From Sulfurimonas sp. (GTDB taxonomy: Bacteria; Campylobacterota; Campylobacteria; Campylobacterales; Sulfurimonadaceae): a stretch of 11,448 nucleotides of DNA. This document shows, piece by piece, positions 1 through 6,487 of the stretch (position 1 is the stretch's first letter; each line of letters starts with the position of its first letter). The notes beneath the pieces were generated by a model, which had not been told where the DNA came from, ran no database searches, and was given only the letters and a program-made list of their open reading frames with translations. The stretch lies in the NCBI GenBank assembly GCA_027047745.1, contig JALTUB010000350.1, forward strand, positions 1-11,448, written 5' to 3'. Made by a program: the position numbers and the translations under genes.

Positions 1-103
1 TCGTCGCTCTGTTTAAGTCTGCATTTGCACCTTGGACAACTCGTTCACTCTTTTGCATCGTACTTTTTTTAATAGTAACTAAAGAGCTAAAACGAGTTTT
101 CAT
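1..103 (-). CDS. FliJ-like flagellar export chaperone, N-terminal fragment (cut by window edge)
   Basis: Reading leftward from an ATG at 103, the frame gives a 34-residue start, MKTRFSSLVTIKKSTMQKSE, continuing through RVVQGANADLNRAT to the window edge without a stop. The basic, helix-prone N-terminus with regularly spaced hydrophobic residues resembles FliJ-type proteins, coiled-coil chaperones of the flagellar type III export gate. As I recall, Campylobacter also has a FliJ-like gene just downstream of purA, which supports the call. It lies 19 bp after the purA stop on the same strand, so it is probably the next gene of the same operon. A weak AAGG ribosome site lies about 11 bases before the ATG. 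Only about a quarter of the protein is visible, so the family call is an inference from a short stretch plus context. Confidence 0.6.
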   Translation of the reverse strand, partial: MKTRFSSLVTIKKSTMQKSERVVQGANADLNRAT

Positions 104-122
104 TGTCTTAAATGCCTTATGT

Positions 123-1382
123 CTAAAGTATTATTGTATCATCTCTTTCTGGTGAAGTAGAGATAATTCCTACTTTTGTTTTGCTTATTTCTTCGATGAT
201 TTTAACATAATCCTGAGCAGAAGTAGGTAAATCTTCAAAAGTTCTAGCTCCAACAGAGTTATCCCAACCTTTAAAACTTTTATAAATCGGTGTTACATTT
301 TCTAAATCAGATGGAAGATAATCTATCTCTTTTCCGTTATACTCATAAGCAACACAAACTTTTACCTCATCAAAACCATCTAAGACATCAAGCTTCATAA
401 GTGCTAGTTCATCACATCCATTTAAACGAGAAGCATAACGAGTTGCAACTGCATCAAACCAACCACATCTTCTAGCTCGACCAGTTGTAGTTCCAAACTC
501 ATGACCTTGTTCGCCTAAACGCTTACCATCTTTACCTAAGTCTTCAGATGGAAAAGGTCCATTTCCAACACGAGTACAGTAAGCTTTTACTATACCTGTT
601 ACTTTACCAATATCTTTTGGATTTATACCTAAACCTGTACATGCACCAGCACTAACAGTTGATGATGATGTTACATAAGGATAAGTTCCATGATCAATAT
701 CAAGCATAGTTCCTTGTGCGCCTTCTAGTAGAACTTTTTTATTATCTTCATCTAAAGCTTTCCAAACAAGTTGCGTTGTATCGGTGATAAAAGAGCCAAG
801 TTTTTCATGATACTCTTTTAGCTCTAAGAGTAAATCATCTTTTTTTGGTGCGTGAAGTTGCATAACATCAAAGATAGGCTTATTTTGCTCAAAATAATCT
901 AAAATAGTCTGACATAATTTCTCAGGATTTAAAAGTTCCCCAACTCTATGCCCTATACGATTAATCTTATCAGAATATGCAGGTCCAATCCCTTTTCCAG
1001 TAGTTCCTATAGCTTTATCGCCTTTGAGTCTCTCTTTAGCTTGGTCAATCAGAGCATGATAAGATAGGTTAAGATGTGCTTTATCTGAGATAAAAAGACG
1101 ACCTTCTAAACCTTCAAACTGCTCCATCTCTTTTATAATAGAGGAAGGAGAAAGTACAACACCATTTCCTATAACATTTATTGCCTTTGGATTTAATACT
1201 CCTGAAGGAATAAGGTGAAGTGCATATTTAACACCATCAACCCAAATAGTATGACCAGCATTGTGTCCACCTTGACTTCTACATACCATATCATATTCAG
1301 AAGCAAGTCTATCAACTATCTTTCCCTTACCTTCGTCACCCCATTGGATTCCTACGATTACATCAGCTTTATTTGTGTACAT
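123..1382 (-). CDS. purA: Adenylosuccinate synthase
   Basis: Cytoplasmic enzyme that joins IMP and aspartate using GTP to make adenylosuccinate, the first committed step from IMP to AMP. At 419 residues it is close to the usual bacterial length. The diagnostic blocks are all present: the GTP-binding glycine-rich loop QWGDEGKGK (residues 13-21) with the catalytic Asp16, GGHNAGHT (38-45) with the catalytic His44, GTTGKGIGPAYSDK (126-139) for IMP, the GRARRCGWFD block, and STSPERDDT (408-416) near the C-terminus. The ATG at 1382 is preceded by an AGAGGG-type ribosome site at suitable spacing. It starts 19 bp after the HisZ-like gene and is followed 19 bp later by a FliJ-like gene, so it sits inside a minus-strand operon. 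No oddities in length or motifs were seen. Confidence 0.98.
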   Translation of the reverse strand: MYTNKADVIVGIQWGDEGKGKIVDRLASEYDMVCRSQGGHNAGHTIWVDGVKYALHLIPSGVLNPKAINVIGNGVVLSPSSIIKEMEQFEGLEGRLFISDKAHLNLSYHALIDQAKERLKGDKAIGTTGKGIGPAYSDKINRIGHRVGELLNPEKLCQTILDYFEQNKPIFDVMQLHAPKKDDLLLELKEYHEKLGSFITDTTQLVWKALDEDNKKVLLEGAQGTMLDIDHGTYPYVTSSSTVSAGACTGLGINPKDIGKVTGIVKAYCTRVGNGPFPSEDLGKDGKRLGEQGHEFGTTTGRARRCGWFDAVATRYASRLNGCDELALMKLDVLDGFDEVKVCVAYEYNGKEIDYLPSDLENVTPIYKSFKGWDNSVGARTFEDLPTSAQDYVKIIEEISKTKVGIISTSPERDDTIIL

Positions 1383-1401
1383 TTTTTATATCCCTCTTAT
1401 T

Positions 1402-2250
1402 CTATTGCTCTAGTGCTTCACATAGCACATCTGTATAGATAGCAAAACCTACTGAAGTAAGCTCTTCATTTTTATATCTACCACCACGGGCATATACCTC
1501 GTTTCCAACTATACATCTAAAAAACAGTTCATCATAATAAAGCATCTTTGCATAATATAGTGGTGCAAGAACTGCATTGTCACATGCAATGTCAGAACAT
1601 AGTTCTTTCATCTTTTGAAGTTCTACTTTTAACTCATCAGGAACTATTGATATAACTTCGTCTATCTGGTTTAAGTGTTGTAGATAAACAAGTTTTGTAA
1701 GCCATTCTTGACCTATATTTATAAATTTATCAATATTTATATGTCTAAAATCATCAATACTTAGCTCGTCAAACATTTCAACAAGGAGTTCAGGTATCTT
1801 TATATTTGATATTTGCATCAAAGGTGAAACTTCAAGCTCTTTAAAAATATCTAAAGCAAGAGTAGCAACTAAAGATAGTTTTTTCTCACCCATAAACTCA
1901 ACACCTACTTGATACTGTTCAGTAGTAGGATATGTAAATACCGGCTGAATGTAAAACCATTTTTTTTGAGATGTATTGCTGCCAAGTCTTTTTTCTATGA
2001 TTCTTACAACATCAATAGTAGAATCAGCTCTTAGCGATAGAGAATTGTTTTTCTCATCATTTATTCGTATAAGCTCTTTCTCATCAGCAATACTTTTATG
2101 TTGGTGATAAGAAAATATAGGAGTAACTATCTCTTCAAAACCATTATCTGATAAAACAGAACTAGCTACATTTTCTATTTTACGCTTTAATTTTGCAGAA
2201 TTAGCAAAATACAGTTTTGAACCGTTTGGAATCTCATGTTCAAGTATCAT
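1402..2250 (-). CDS. hisZ: HisZ-like ATP phosphoribosyltransferase regulatory subunit (class II synthetase paralogue)
   Basis: This 282-residue protein has the core layout of histidyl-tRNA synthetase without a functional active site. Visible landmarks are a motif-1-like strand GFEEIVTPIFSYH (37-49), LSLRADSTIDVVRI (71-84) like the HisRS LRPE/D block, a motif-2-like FYIQPVFTYP (99-108) in which the usual Phe-Arg is Phe-Thr, VGVEFMG (115-121), the HisRS signature ARGGRY (254-259), and GFAI (268-271) at motif 3, whose Arg is missing. There is no anticodon-binding domain. This is the pattern of HisZ, which activates the short form of HisG in the first step of histidine synthesis. It is at the short end for HisZ. 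Its ATG directly follows the TAA of the aminotransferase with no gap (TAAATG), which suggests translational coupling. The fold family is firm; the HisG-activating role is inferred and depends on which HisG form the genome has. Confidence 0.8.
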   Translation of the reverse strand: MILEHEIPNGSKLYFANSAKLKRKIENVASSVLSDNGFEEIVTPIFSYHQHKSIADEKELIRINDEKNNSLSLRADSTIDVVRIIEKRLGSNTSQKKWFYIQPVFTYPTTEQYQVGVEFMGEKKLSLVATLALDIFKELEVSPLMQISNIKIPELLVEMFDELSIDDFRHINIDKFINIGQEWLTKLVYLQHLNQIDEVISIVPDELKVELQKMKELCSDIACDNAVLAPLYYAKMLYYDELFFRCIVGNEVYARGGRYKNEELTSVGFAIYTDVLCEALEQ

Positions 2251-3375
2251 TTAGCTCTCTTTTTTTAGTGTAGTTTTAAAATATGTTTCATTATAAACTT
2301 TTGAAGCGATACCTGCATACTCAACTCTTCCTATCTGATGAAGTATAAGCTCTATTGCATTTACAACCCAAATAGATTCGTGTGGTGCTATCAATCCCAT
2401 CTGGTTTATACGAAAAATTTTACCCTTAAGATGGTCTTGACCACCAGCAACATTAACTCCATACTCCTCTTTTAAAGCAGAACGAATCTTTGATGCATCT
2501 TTATCATCAATAGTTGTCATGCTTTTTGCAGGAGTTTTTGGATAGCTATGGAGTCCTATCGCTTCAAGTGCTGCTCTTGTTGCCTTAGCTCTTCTTGCAG
2601 TATCACAGAACAAAACACCTATACCACCATATTTCTCTATACTTTTAAAAACTTCTAAGAGTCCTATGATTAAAGTAGTTGCTGCTGTGTAAGCAGTAGT
2701 ATTTTGTCTCTGTTTCTTTATCTCTGAAGCCAGATTAAGATAGTAGCCAACACCTGAGCCAATAACTTCTATAGCTGCATTTGAGAGACCAAGTATAGAA
2801 AGCCCGGGTGGCAACATTAGTGCTTTTTGACTACCTGCGATAAGACAGTCGATGTGAGTCACATCAATTCTCTCTACACCAACAGCTGTAATACCATCAG
2901 CGATAATCATGATGTCTGGATTTATCGCTTTAACAGCCTTTGCAAGTTCTTCAACTGGATGACGAAGTCCACCTGCTGACTCACTTATCTGAACTGCTAT
3001 CGCGTCAATATCTGCATTTGCTTTTACAGCATTTACGACATCATCAACGCTTACAGGCGTATCCCACTCATTTTTTATCTCTACATTTTTTAGTCCATGA
3101 GCAGTAGCTATCTTTCCAAATCTCTCACCAAACTTTCCAGAGTTTACACTAAGAAGAGTGTTTTTACAAAGATTAATAACAGCAGCTTCCATAGCTCCTG
3201 TACCACTTGATGCAATCATCACTACTTCATCAGTAGCAAAAAGATTAAAAAGATGTTTTCTCGTCTCCTCAAAAATAGCTTCAAATTCTGGTGTACGGTG
3301 GTGCATAGTCTCATCACTCATGGCATTACGAACATTTTGTGGAACTGGAGTTGGTCCTGGTGTAAAAAGCAACAT
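2251..3375 (-). CDS. Class V aminotransferase, alanine/serine-glyoxylate aminotransferase family
   Basis: PLP-dependent fold-type I enzyme of 374 residues, full length for the family. Visible are the N-terminal substrate segment FTPGPTPVP (4-12), SGTGAMEA (57-64) binding the PLP phosphate, ADGITAVG (159-166) with Asp160 for the PLP ring nitrogen, GSQKALMLPPG (181-191) with Lys184 as the Schiff-base lysine, and FRINQMG (321-327) with Arg322 for the substrate carboxylate. Members include alanine-glyoxylate, serine-glyoxylate and serine-pyruvate aminotransferases, the phosphoserine/aspartate aminotransferase of some methanogens, and the protein long mislabelled as a soluble hydrogenase subunit. 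Substrate cannot be read from the sequence; a role in serine or glycine metabolism is plausible. It is the first gene of the operon continuing into hisZ and purA. The ATG has an AGGAT ribosome site. Confidence 0.9.
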   Translation of the reverse strand: MLLFTPGPTPVPQNVRNAMSDETMHHRTPEFEAIFEETRKHLFNLFATDEVVMIASSGTGAMEAAVINLCKNTLLSVNSGKFGERFGKIATAHGLKNVEIKNEWDTPVSVDDVVNAVKANADIDAIAVQISESAGGLRHPVEELAKAVKAINPDIMIIADGITAVGVERIDVTHIDCLIAGSQKALMLPPGLSILGLSNAAIEVIGSGVGYYLNLASEIKKQRQNTTAYTAATTLIIGLLEVFKSIEKYGGIGVLFCDTARRAKATRAALEAIGLHSYPKTPAKSMTTIDDKDASKIRSALKEEYGVNVAGGQDHLKGKIFRINQMGLIAPHESIWVVNAIELILHQIGRVEYAGIASKVYNETYFKTTLKKES

Positions 3376-3381
3376 ATAATA

Positions 3382-3414
3382 TCCTGTATGTTTAAAATAA
3401 AACTTCGCATTATA
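3382..3414 (-). promoter_or_regulatory. Promoter and ribosome site of the aminotransferase-hisZ-purA operon
   Basis: On the minus strand the 74-bp gap before the start at 3375 has a perfect TATAAT at 3414-3409 and an AGGAT ribosome site at about 3386-3382. The implied transcription start near 3402 gives a leader of about 27 nt. No clear -35 is seen, which is usual for this phylum. The call is from motif match and position only. Confidence 0.6.
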
Positions 3415-3421
3415 TCTAAAA

Positions 3422-3444
3422 TATGATAAAATTCTATTAAAGGA
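3422..3444 (+). promoter_or_regulatory. uppP promoter -10 and ribosome site
   Basis: A TATGAT at 3422-3427 is a good -10 hexamer. It is followed by an AAAGGA ribosome site at 3439-3444, five bases before the uppP ATG. The leader would be very short, about 15 nt. This -10 lies about 10 bp from the facing -10 of the minus-strand operon, so the two promoters overlap and may compete for polymerase. Confidence 0.55.
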
Positions 3445-3449
3445 TTTTC

Positions 3450-4220
3450 ATGACACTATTTGACTCTATATTTTTAGGCACAATCGAAGGTTTTACAGAA
3501 TTTTTACCAATATCATCAACTGGACACTTAATAGTTGCTAGTCACTTTTTGGGTATAAACCAAACAAGTGTTACAAAAGCTTATGAAGTTATTATACAAT
3601 TTGCTGCAATTTTAGCTGTAGTTTTAAGTTATAAAGAAAAATTTACTTTACAGAAGATAGATCTTTGGACAAAAGTTATTATTGCCTTTATTCCTATTGG
3701 TGTAGTTGGATTTATATTTTCCCATCAAATCAAAGAACTTTTTAGCATAACCGTAGTCGCTGTGATGTTTATCATTGGTGGTATAGTTTTTCTTATAGTA
3801 GAAAAGTTTTTTATAAAAGACCAAACACAGATAACGACCACTGTGGAAGAAGTAACACTAAAGCAGTCACTTGTCATAGGCTTTGCACAGATATTTGCAC
3901 TTATACCAGGAACAAGTAGAGCTGGTTCTACTATTATCGGTGCACTTTTAGTTGGACTTGATAGAAAAACAAGTGCAGAATTTAGTTTTTTACTTGCTTT
4001 TCCTGTCATGAGTGCCGTTACAGCTTATGACTTACTAAAACATTATCATGAGTTTAGCGATGCAAATATTATAAATTTAGTAGTTGGATTTGTTGTTGCA
4101 TTTATCGTTGCATATGCAACTATAAAACTATTTTTAAAATTCTTGGACAAGTTTACATTTGTCTCTTTTGGCATATATAGAATTCTCTTTGGTATCATCT
4201 TATTAGTAGTATTTAACTAA
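3450..4220 (+). CDS. uppP: Undecaprenyl-diphosphatase (UppP/BacA family)
   Basis: Polytopic inner-membrane phosphatase that converts undecaprenyl diphosphate to the monophosphate, regenerating the lipid carrier for peptidoglycan and surface polysaccharide; its overproduction gives bacitracin resistance in other bacteria. Both family signatures are intact: EGFTEFLPISSTGHL (13-27), with Glu13, Glu17 and His26 matching the E. coli catalytic residues Glu17, Glu21 and His30, and PGTSRAG (153-159) with Arg157. The rest is a run of hydrophobic segments, including a C-terminal one ending LFGIILLVVFN. At 256 residues it is slightly shorter than the E. coli protein, within family range. It is a single gene with its own promoter, divergent from the aminotransferase operon. 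A hairpin with a T-run about 100 bp downstream probably ends its transcript. Confidence 0.95.
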   Translation: MTLFDSIFLGTIEGFTEFLPISSTGHLIVASHFLGINQTSVTKAYEVIIQFAAILAVVLSYKEKFTLQKIDLWTKVIIAFIPIGVVGFIFSHQIKELFSITVVAVMFIIGGIVFLIVEKFFIKDQTQITTTVEEVTLKQSLVIGFAQIFALIPGTSRAGSTIIGALLVGLDRKTSAEFSFLLAFPVMSAVTAYDLLKHYHEFSDANIINLVVGFVVAFIVAYATIKLFLKFLDKFTFVSFGIYRILFGIILLVVFN

Positions 4221-4237
4221 TGGAATAATATTTGCTT

Positions 4238-4278
4238 ATATCTCTTTAAGTATTAAACTTTTATACAAGAGGAGATAT
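4238..4278 (+). promoter_or_regulatory. Possible hairpin sequestering a Shine-Dalgarno site
   Basis: ATATCTC at 4238-4244 is complementary to GAGATAT at 4272-4278. Flanking bases (CTT against AAG) can extend pairing with a one-base bulge. The right arm contains part of the strong AAGAGGAG ribosome site of the mini-ORF starting at 4280, so in RNA the hairpin would mask that site. The loop is long (27 nt) and AT-rich, so stability is doubtful without folding energies. Function is inferred. Confidence 0.3.
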
Positions 4279-4279
4279 T

Positions 4280-4372
4280 ATGCAAAAGGTATGTGGATAC
4301 GCTTGTCACTTGCATCTGTTTCTAATAAAATTAGAAACTCTTTTTTATGATACAAGCAAAAAATTATTATAA
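4280..4372 (+). CDS. Possible small protein, 30 residues, with Cys/His cluster
   Basis: An ATG at 4280 follows a near-perfect ribosome site (GAGGAG, about 6 bases before the start), much stronger than most in this window. The frame encodes 30 residues beginning MQKVCGYACHLHLFLIKLET and ending at a TAA at 4370-4372. The N-terminal part has Cys5, Cys9, His10 and His12, followed by a hydrophobic stretch. I recognise no family. The ORF contains the hairpin and T-run of the likely uppP terminator and overlaps the last codons of rdgB on the other strand by six bases, so it may be chance or a decayed gene. The case for it rests only on the ribosome site and an intact frame. Confidence 0.25.
   Translation: MQKVCGYACHLHLFLIKLETLFYDTSKKLL
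4318..4346 (+). terminator. Intrinsic terminator for uppP (plus strand)
   Basis: GTTTCTAAT at 4318-4326 and ATTAGAAAC at 4330-4338 form a perfect 9-bp stem with an AAA loop, followed after two bases by six T at 4341-4346. The T-run is only on the plus-strand side, so it would stop transcripts coming from uppP. The stem is AT-rich and therefore weak by usual standards. Confidence 0.6.
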
Positions 4373-4954
4373 AGTTTTTAAAATTTTCTTTGCTAAACTC
4401 AATGCTTTTGAGCGATGAGATAGTTTTTTCTTAACCTCATTAGATAACTCACCTAGCGTTTTGTCATAACCTAATGGCACAAACATCGGGTCATATCCAA
4501 AACCACCCTCACCTCTACTTTGTGCTAAAGCAGTTCCATGCATCCATCCATGCACTGTCCTCTCACTTTTTTTTGTAACAATAGCGATAGCTGCCGTATA
4601 AAATGCAGGTGAAGAACCAACACCTTTAGATTTAATATCATTCATCAGTTTTTTTAGATTCTCTCTATCATTAGCATTTTCTCCACCATATCTTGCACTA
4701 TAAATTCCAGGAGCACCACCTAAAATATCAACACTTATACCACTATCATCTGCCATAACTATGACATCTTTATCTTCTAGTGCATCAAAAACAGCTCTGG
4801 CTTTTATAAGAGCATTATCTTTAAAAGTATCAGCATCTTCTATGATTTCAAACTCATCCATAAGCTCTCTATAAGGTATAACCTCATAATCTTCACACAG
4901 TGCTTGAATCTCTCTAACTTTTCCTTTATTAGATGTAGCTAAAACTAATTTCAA
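4367..4954 (-). CDS. rdgB: Non-canonical purine NTP pyrophosphatase (dITP/XTP)
   Basis: Cytoplasmic house-cleaning enzyme of the Ham1/RdgB family that hydrolyses ITP, dITP and XTP to the monophosphate and pyrophosphate, keeping deaminated purines out of DNA and RNA. At 195 residues it is full length. Motifs are complete: the N-terminal LATSNKGK (5-12), MADDSG (67-72) with catalytic Asp70, APGIYSARYGG (81-91), EGGFGYDPMF (149-158) and SHRSKAL (179-185). The start is TTG at 4954, not ATG: it places LATSNKGK at the normal distance from the N-terminus, an AAAGGA ribosome site lies seven bases upstream (4962-4967), and an in-frame stop two codons upstream excludes a longer protein. It is a single gene, divergent from the MFS transporter. 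Confidence 0.95.
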   Translation of the reverse strand: MKLVLATSNKGKVREIQALCEDYEVIPYRELMDEFEIIEDADTFKDNALIKARAVFDALEDKDVIVMADDSGISVDILGGAPGIYSARYGGENANDRENLKKLMNDIKSKGVGSSPAFYTAAIAIVTKKSERTVHGWMHGTALAQSRGEGGFGYDPMFVPLGYDKTLGELSNEVKKKLSHRSKALSLAKKILKTL

Positions 4955-5025
4955 ATTTTATTCCTTTACTTTGAATTATTATTATTGCAATATAATTTCG
5001 CAATTATACTATAAAGGCTTCACAA
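4955..5025. promoter_or_regulatory. Divergent promoter region between rdgB and the MFS transporter
   Basis: The 71-bp gap is very AT-rich. For the plus-strand transporter, TATACT at 5005-5010 and TATAAT at 4991-4996 are both candidate -10 hexamers, with AAAGG at 5013-5017 as ribosome site. For rdgB, TATATT on the minus strand at 4994-4989 is the best -10. The candidates overlap, so the two directions may interfere. A short TTGC/GCAA inverted repeat flanks the central TATAAT. Confidence 0.5.
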
Positions 5026-6351
5026 ATGATGAAAAAAGTTTTACCTTTATCTTCGATTCTATTTCTTAGATTTTTAGGTCTGTTTTTAGTTTTACCTGTT
5101 CTTTCTGTTTATGCACTTGACTTAAAAGGTGCTACACCTTTTCTTGTTGGTGTTGTTGTTGGTGGATATGCACTAACCCAAGCGATTTTTCAAGTTCCTT
5201 TTGGAACTATGAGTGATAAAATCGGCAGAAAGCCAACTATCTTAGTTGGTCTTTTACTCTTTTTGGTTGGTTCTCTTATATCTGCTTATGCAACTGATAT
5301 ATATATCTTGATGATTGGTCGTTTTTTACAAGGTGCTGGAGCTATTGGCTCTGTTATACCTGCCATGATTGCTGATGTTGTTGAAGAAAATATTCGTGGA
5401 AAAGCGATGGCTATGATGGGTGGTTTTATCGCTATTAGTTTTGCTGTCTCTATGACTTTAGGTCCTATTCTTGCTTCTTCATTTGGTATTAGCACTATCT
5501 TCTTAATCACAGGAGGATTAGCAGTTATCGCTATCGTCATCCTCTTTACCAAAGTACCAACCCCACCAAAAATAAAACATATCTACCATGGTAAAGTAAC
5601 AACTAAAGATATTTTAAAAGATAATAATCTTTTAAACATGATAGTTATAAATGCTATGCAAAAAGGTCTCATGACTATGGCATTTGTACTTATCCCTATA
5701 CTTCTTACAAAACCAGAGTATGGTTTTAACTGGGATAAATCAGACTTATGGATGGCGTATGTTCCAGCTATGATAGCAGGATTTTTAGCAATGGCTCCAG
5801 CGGCAATTTTAGGTGAAAAGAAAAATATCCCTAAACAGATCTTTTTACTCTCTATTGTTCTTTTCTTAGCTGCTTTTCTTATCATGGGATACACACATTC
5901 AAGTACAGTTTTTGTTATAGGTGTTGTTCTGTTTTTCGTTGGTTTTAACATGATGGAGCCATTAGTTCAGTCAATGATTTCTAAATTTGCAAGAGTTCAC
6001 CAAAAAGGTGCTGCACTTGGTATATCAAACTCTGCAGCCTATTTCTTTACTTTTTTAGGTGGTACATTTGCAGGTCTTTTCTTAGATATTAGCGATAGAG
6101 AAACTTTAGTTACTATCACTGCAGTTGTTATAGTTTTATGGCTTGTATGGACAGCTTTAAAACTTCAAAATCCTATAAAACACTCTCATCTATATATAAA
6201 TACTGATGAAGTTGATATGGCAAAACTAGAAGCTCTTGAGAGTGAACACATAGCAGAATGGTTTATAAATGAAACTGAAAATGTTGTTATTATCAAGTAT
6301 GTAAGTGAAAAACTTACAGAAGATGAGTTAAAAGCAAAAGTTTCTAACTAA
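5026..6351 (+). CDS. yajR: MFS transporter, YajR-type, with C-terminal soluble domain
   Basis: Twelve-helix inner-membrane transporter of the major facilitator superfamily, 441 residues. Loop 2-3 carries MFS motif A, GTMSDKIGRKP (60-70), including the Asp and the basic pair. Helix 4 has GRFLQGAGAIG (98-108), and helix 5 ends in TLGP (144-147) like motif C of proton-coupled exporters. After the last helix (about 362-380) comes a hydrophilic tail of about 60 residues (385-441) with alternating strand and helix character. By memory, both the core and this tail resemble E. coli YajR, whose C-terminal YAM domain has a ferredoxin-like fold. Substrate is unknown, and drug or metabolite export is only a family guess. 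The AAAGG ribosome site favours the first of two adjacent ATG codons. The gene stands alone, convergent with infC. Confidence 0.85.
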   Translation: MMKKVLPLSSILFLRFLGLFLVLPVLSVYALDLKGATPFLVGVVVGGYALTQAIFQVPFGTMSDKIGRKPTILVGLLLFLVGSLISAYATDIYILMIGRFLQGAGAIGSVIPAMIADVVEENIRGKAMAMMGGFIAISFAVSMTLGPILASSFGISTIFLITGGLAVIAIVILFTKVPTPPKIKHIYHGKVTTKDILKDNNLLNMIVINAMQKGLMTMAFVLIPILLTKPEYGFNWDKSDLWMAYVPAMIAGFLAMAPAAILGEKKNIPKQIFLLSIVLFLAAFLIMGYTHSSTVFVIGVVLFFVGFNMMEPLVQSMISKFARVHQKGAALGISNSAAYFFTFLGGTFAGLFLDISDRETLVTITAVVIVLWLVWTALKLQNPIKHSHLYINTDEVDMAKLEALESEHIAEWFINETENVVIIKYVSEKLTEDELKAKVSN

Positions 6352-6354
6352 AGA

Positions 6355-6379
6355 TATTCTCAAGTAAAACTTGGGAATA
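6355..6379 (+). terminator. Hairpin just after the transporter stop
   Basis: TATTCTCAAGT (6355-6365) and ACTTGGGAATA (6369-6379) form an 11-bp stem with one G-U pair and an AAA loop, starting four bases after the stop codon. No T-run follows on the plus strand, so it is not a classic intrinsic terminator by itself. It may protect the 3' end or act with the larger palindrome that begins at 6376. Confidence 0.4.
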
Positions 6380-6487
6380 AAATTCAAAGAGTGATGTAGC
6401 TACAAGGGCTGAGCAGAGAAAGTGTACGATAGTACATGACGAACGAAGCAACGCAGTAGATGCATTGCTATTTGGATTTTATTTTTT
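6376..6487. repeat. Long imperfect palindrome between convergent genes (likely bidirectional terminator, possibly a dispersed repeat)
   Basis: The 23 bases at 6376-6398 are complementary to 6461-6483: 18 Watson-Crick pairs, four positions that become G-U pairs in RNA, and one mismatch. Inside is a smaller hairpin, TGTAC (6423-6427), GATA loop, GTACA (6432-6436). Six T at 6482-6487 follow on the plus strand, and the other strand ends in a T-rich run too, so either transcript could terminate here. The right arm contains the infC stop codon (6479-6481). The inner part looks GC-richer than the flanks and has no open frame of note. From memory this style of sequence recurs between genes in Sulfurimonas-like genomes, but that was not tested here. 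Confidence 0.6.

Noticed and set aside
4984..5004. Inverted repeat ATTGC/GCAAT in the rdgB-yajR gap as an operator
   Set aside because: Five-base arms in very AT-rich DNA are expected by chance, and the arms are not flanked by further symmetry.
5286..5951. Minus-strand ORFs of 88 and 122 codons inside the MFS gene
   Set aside because: They are antisense to membrane helices, which often give long open frames. The sense frame is clearly the real gene.
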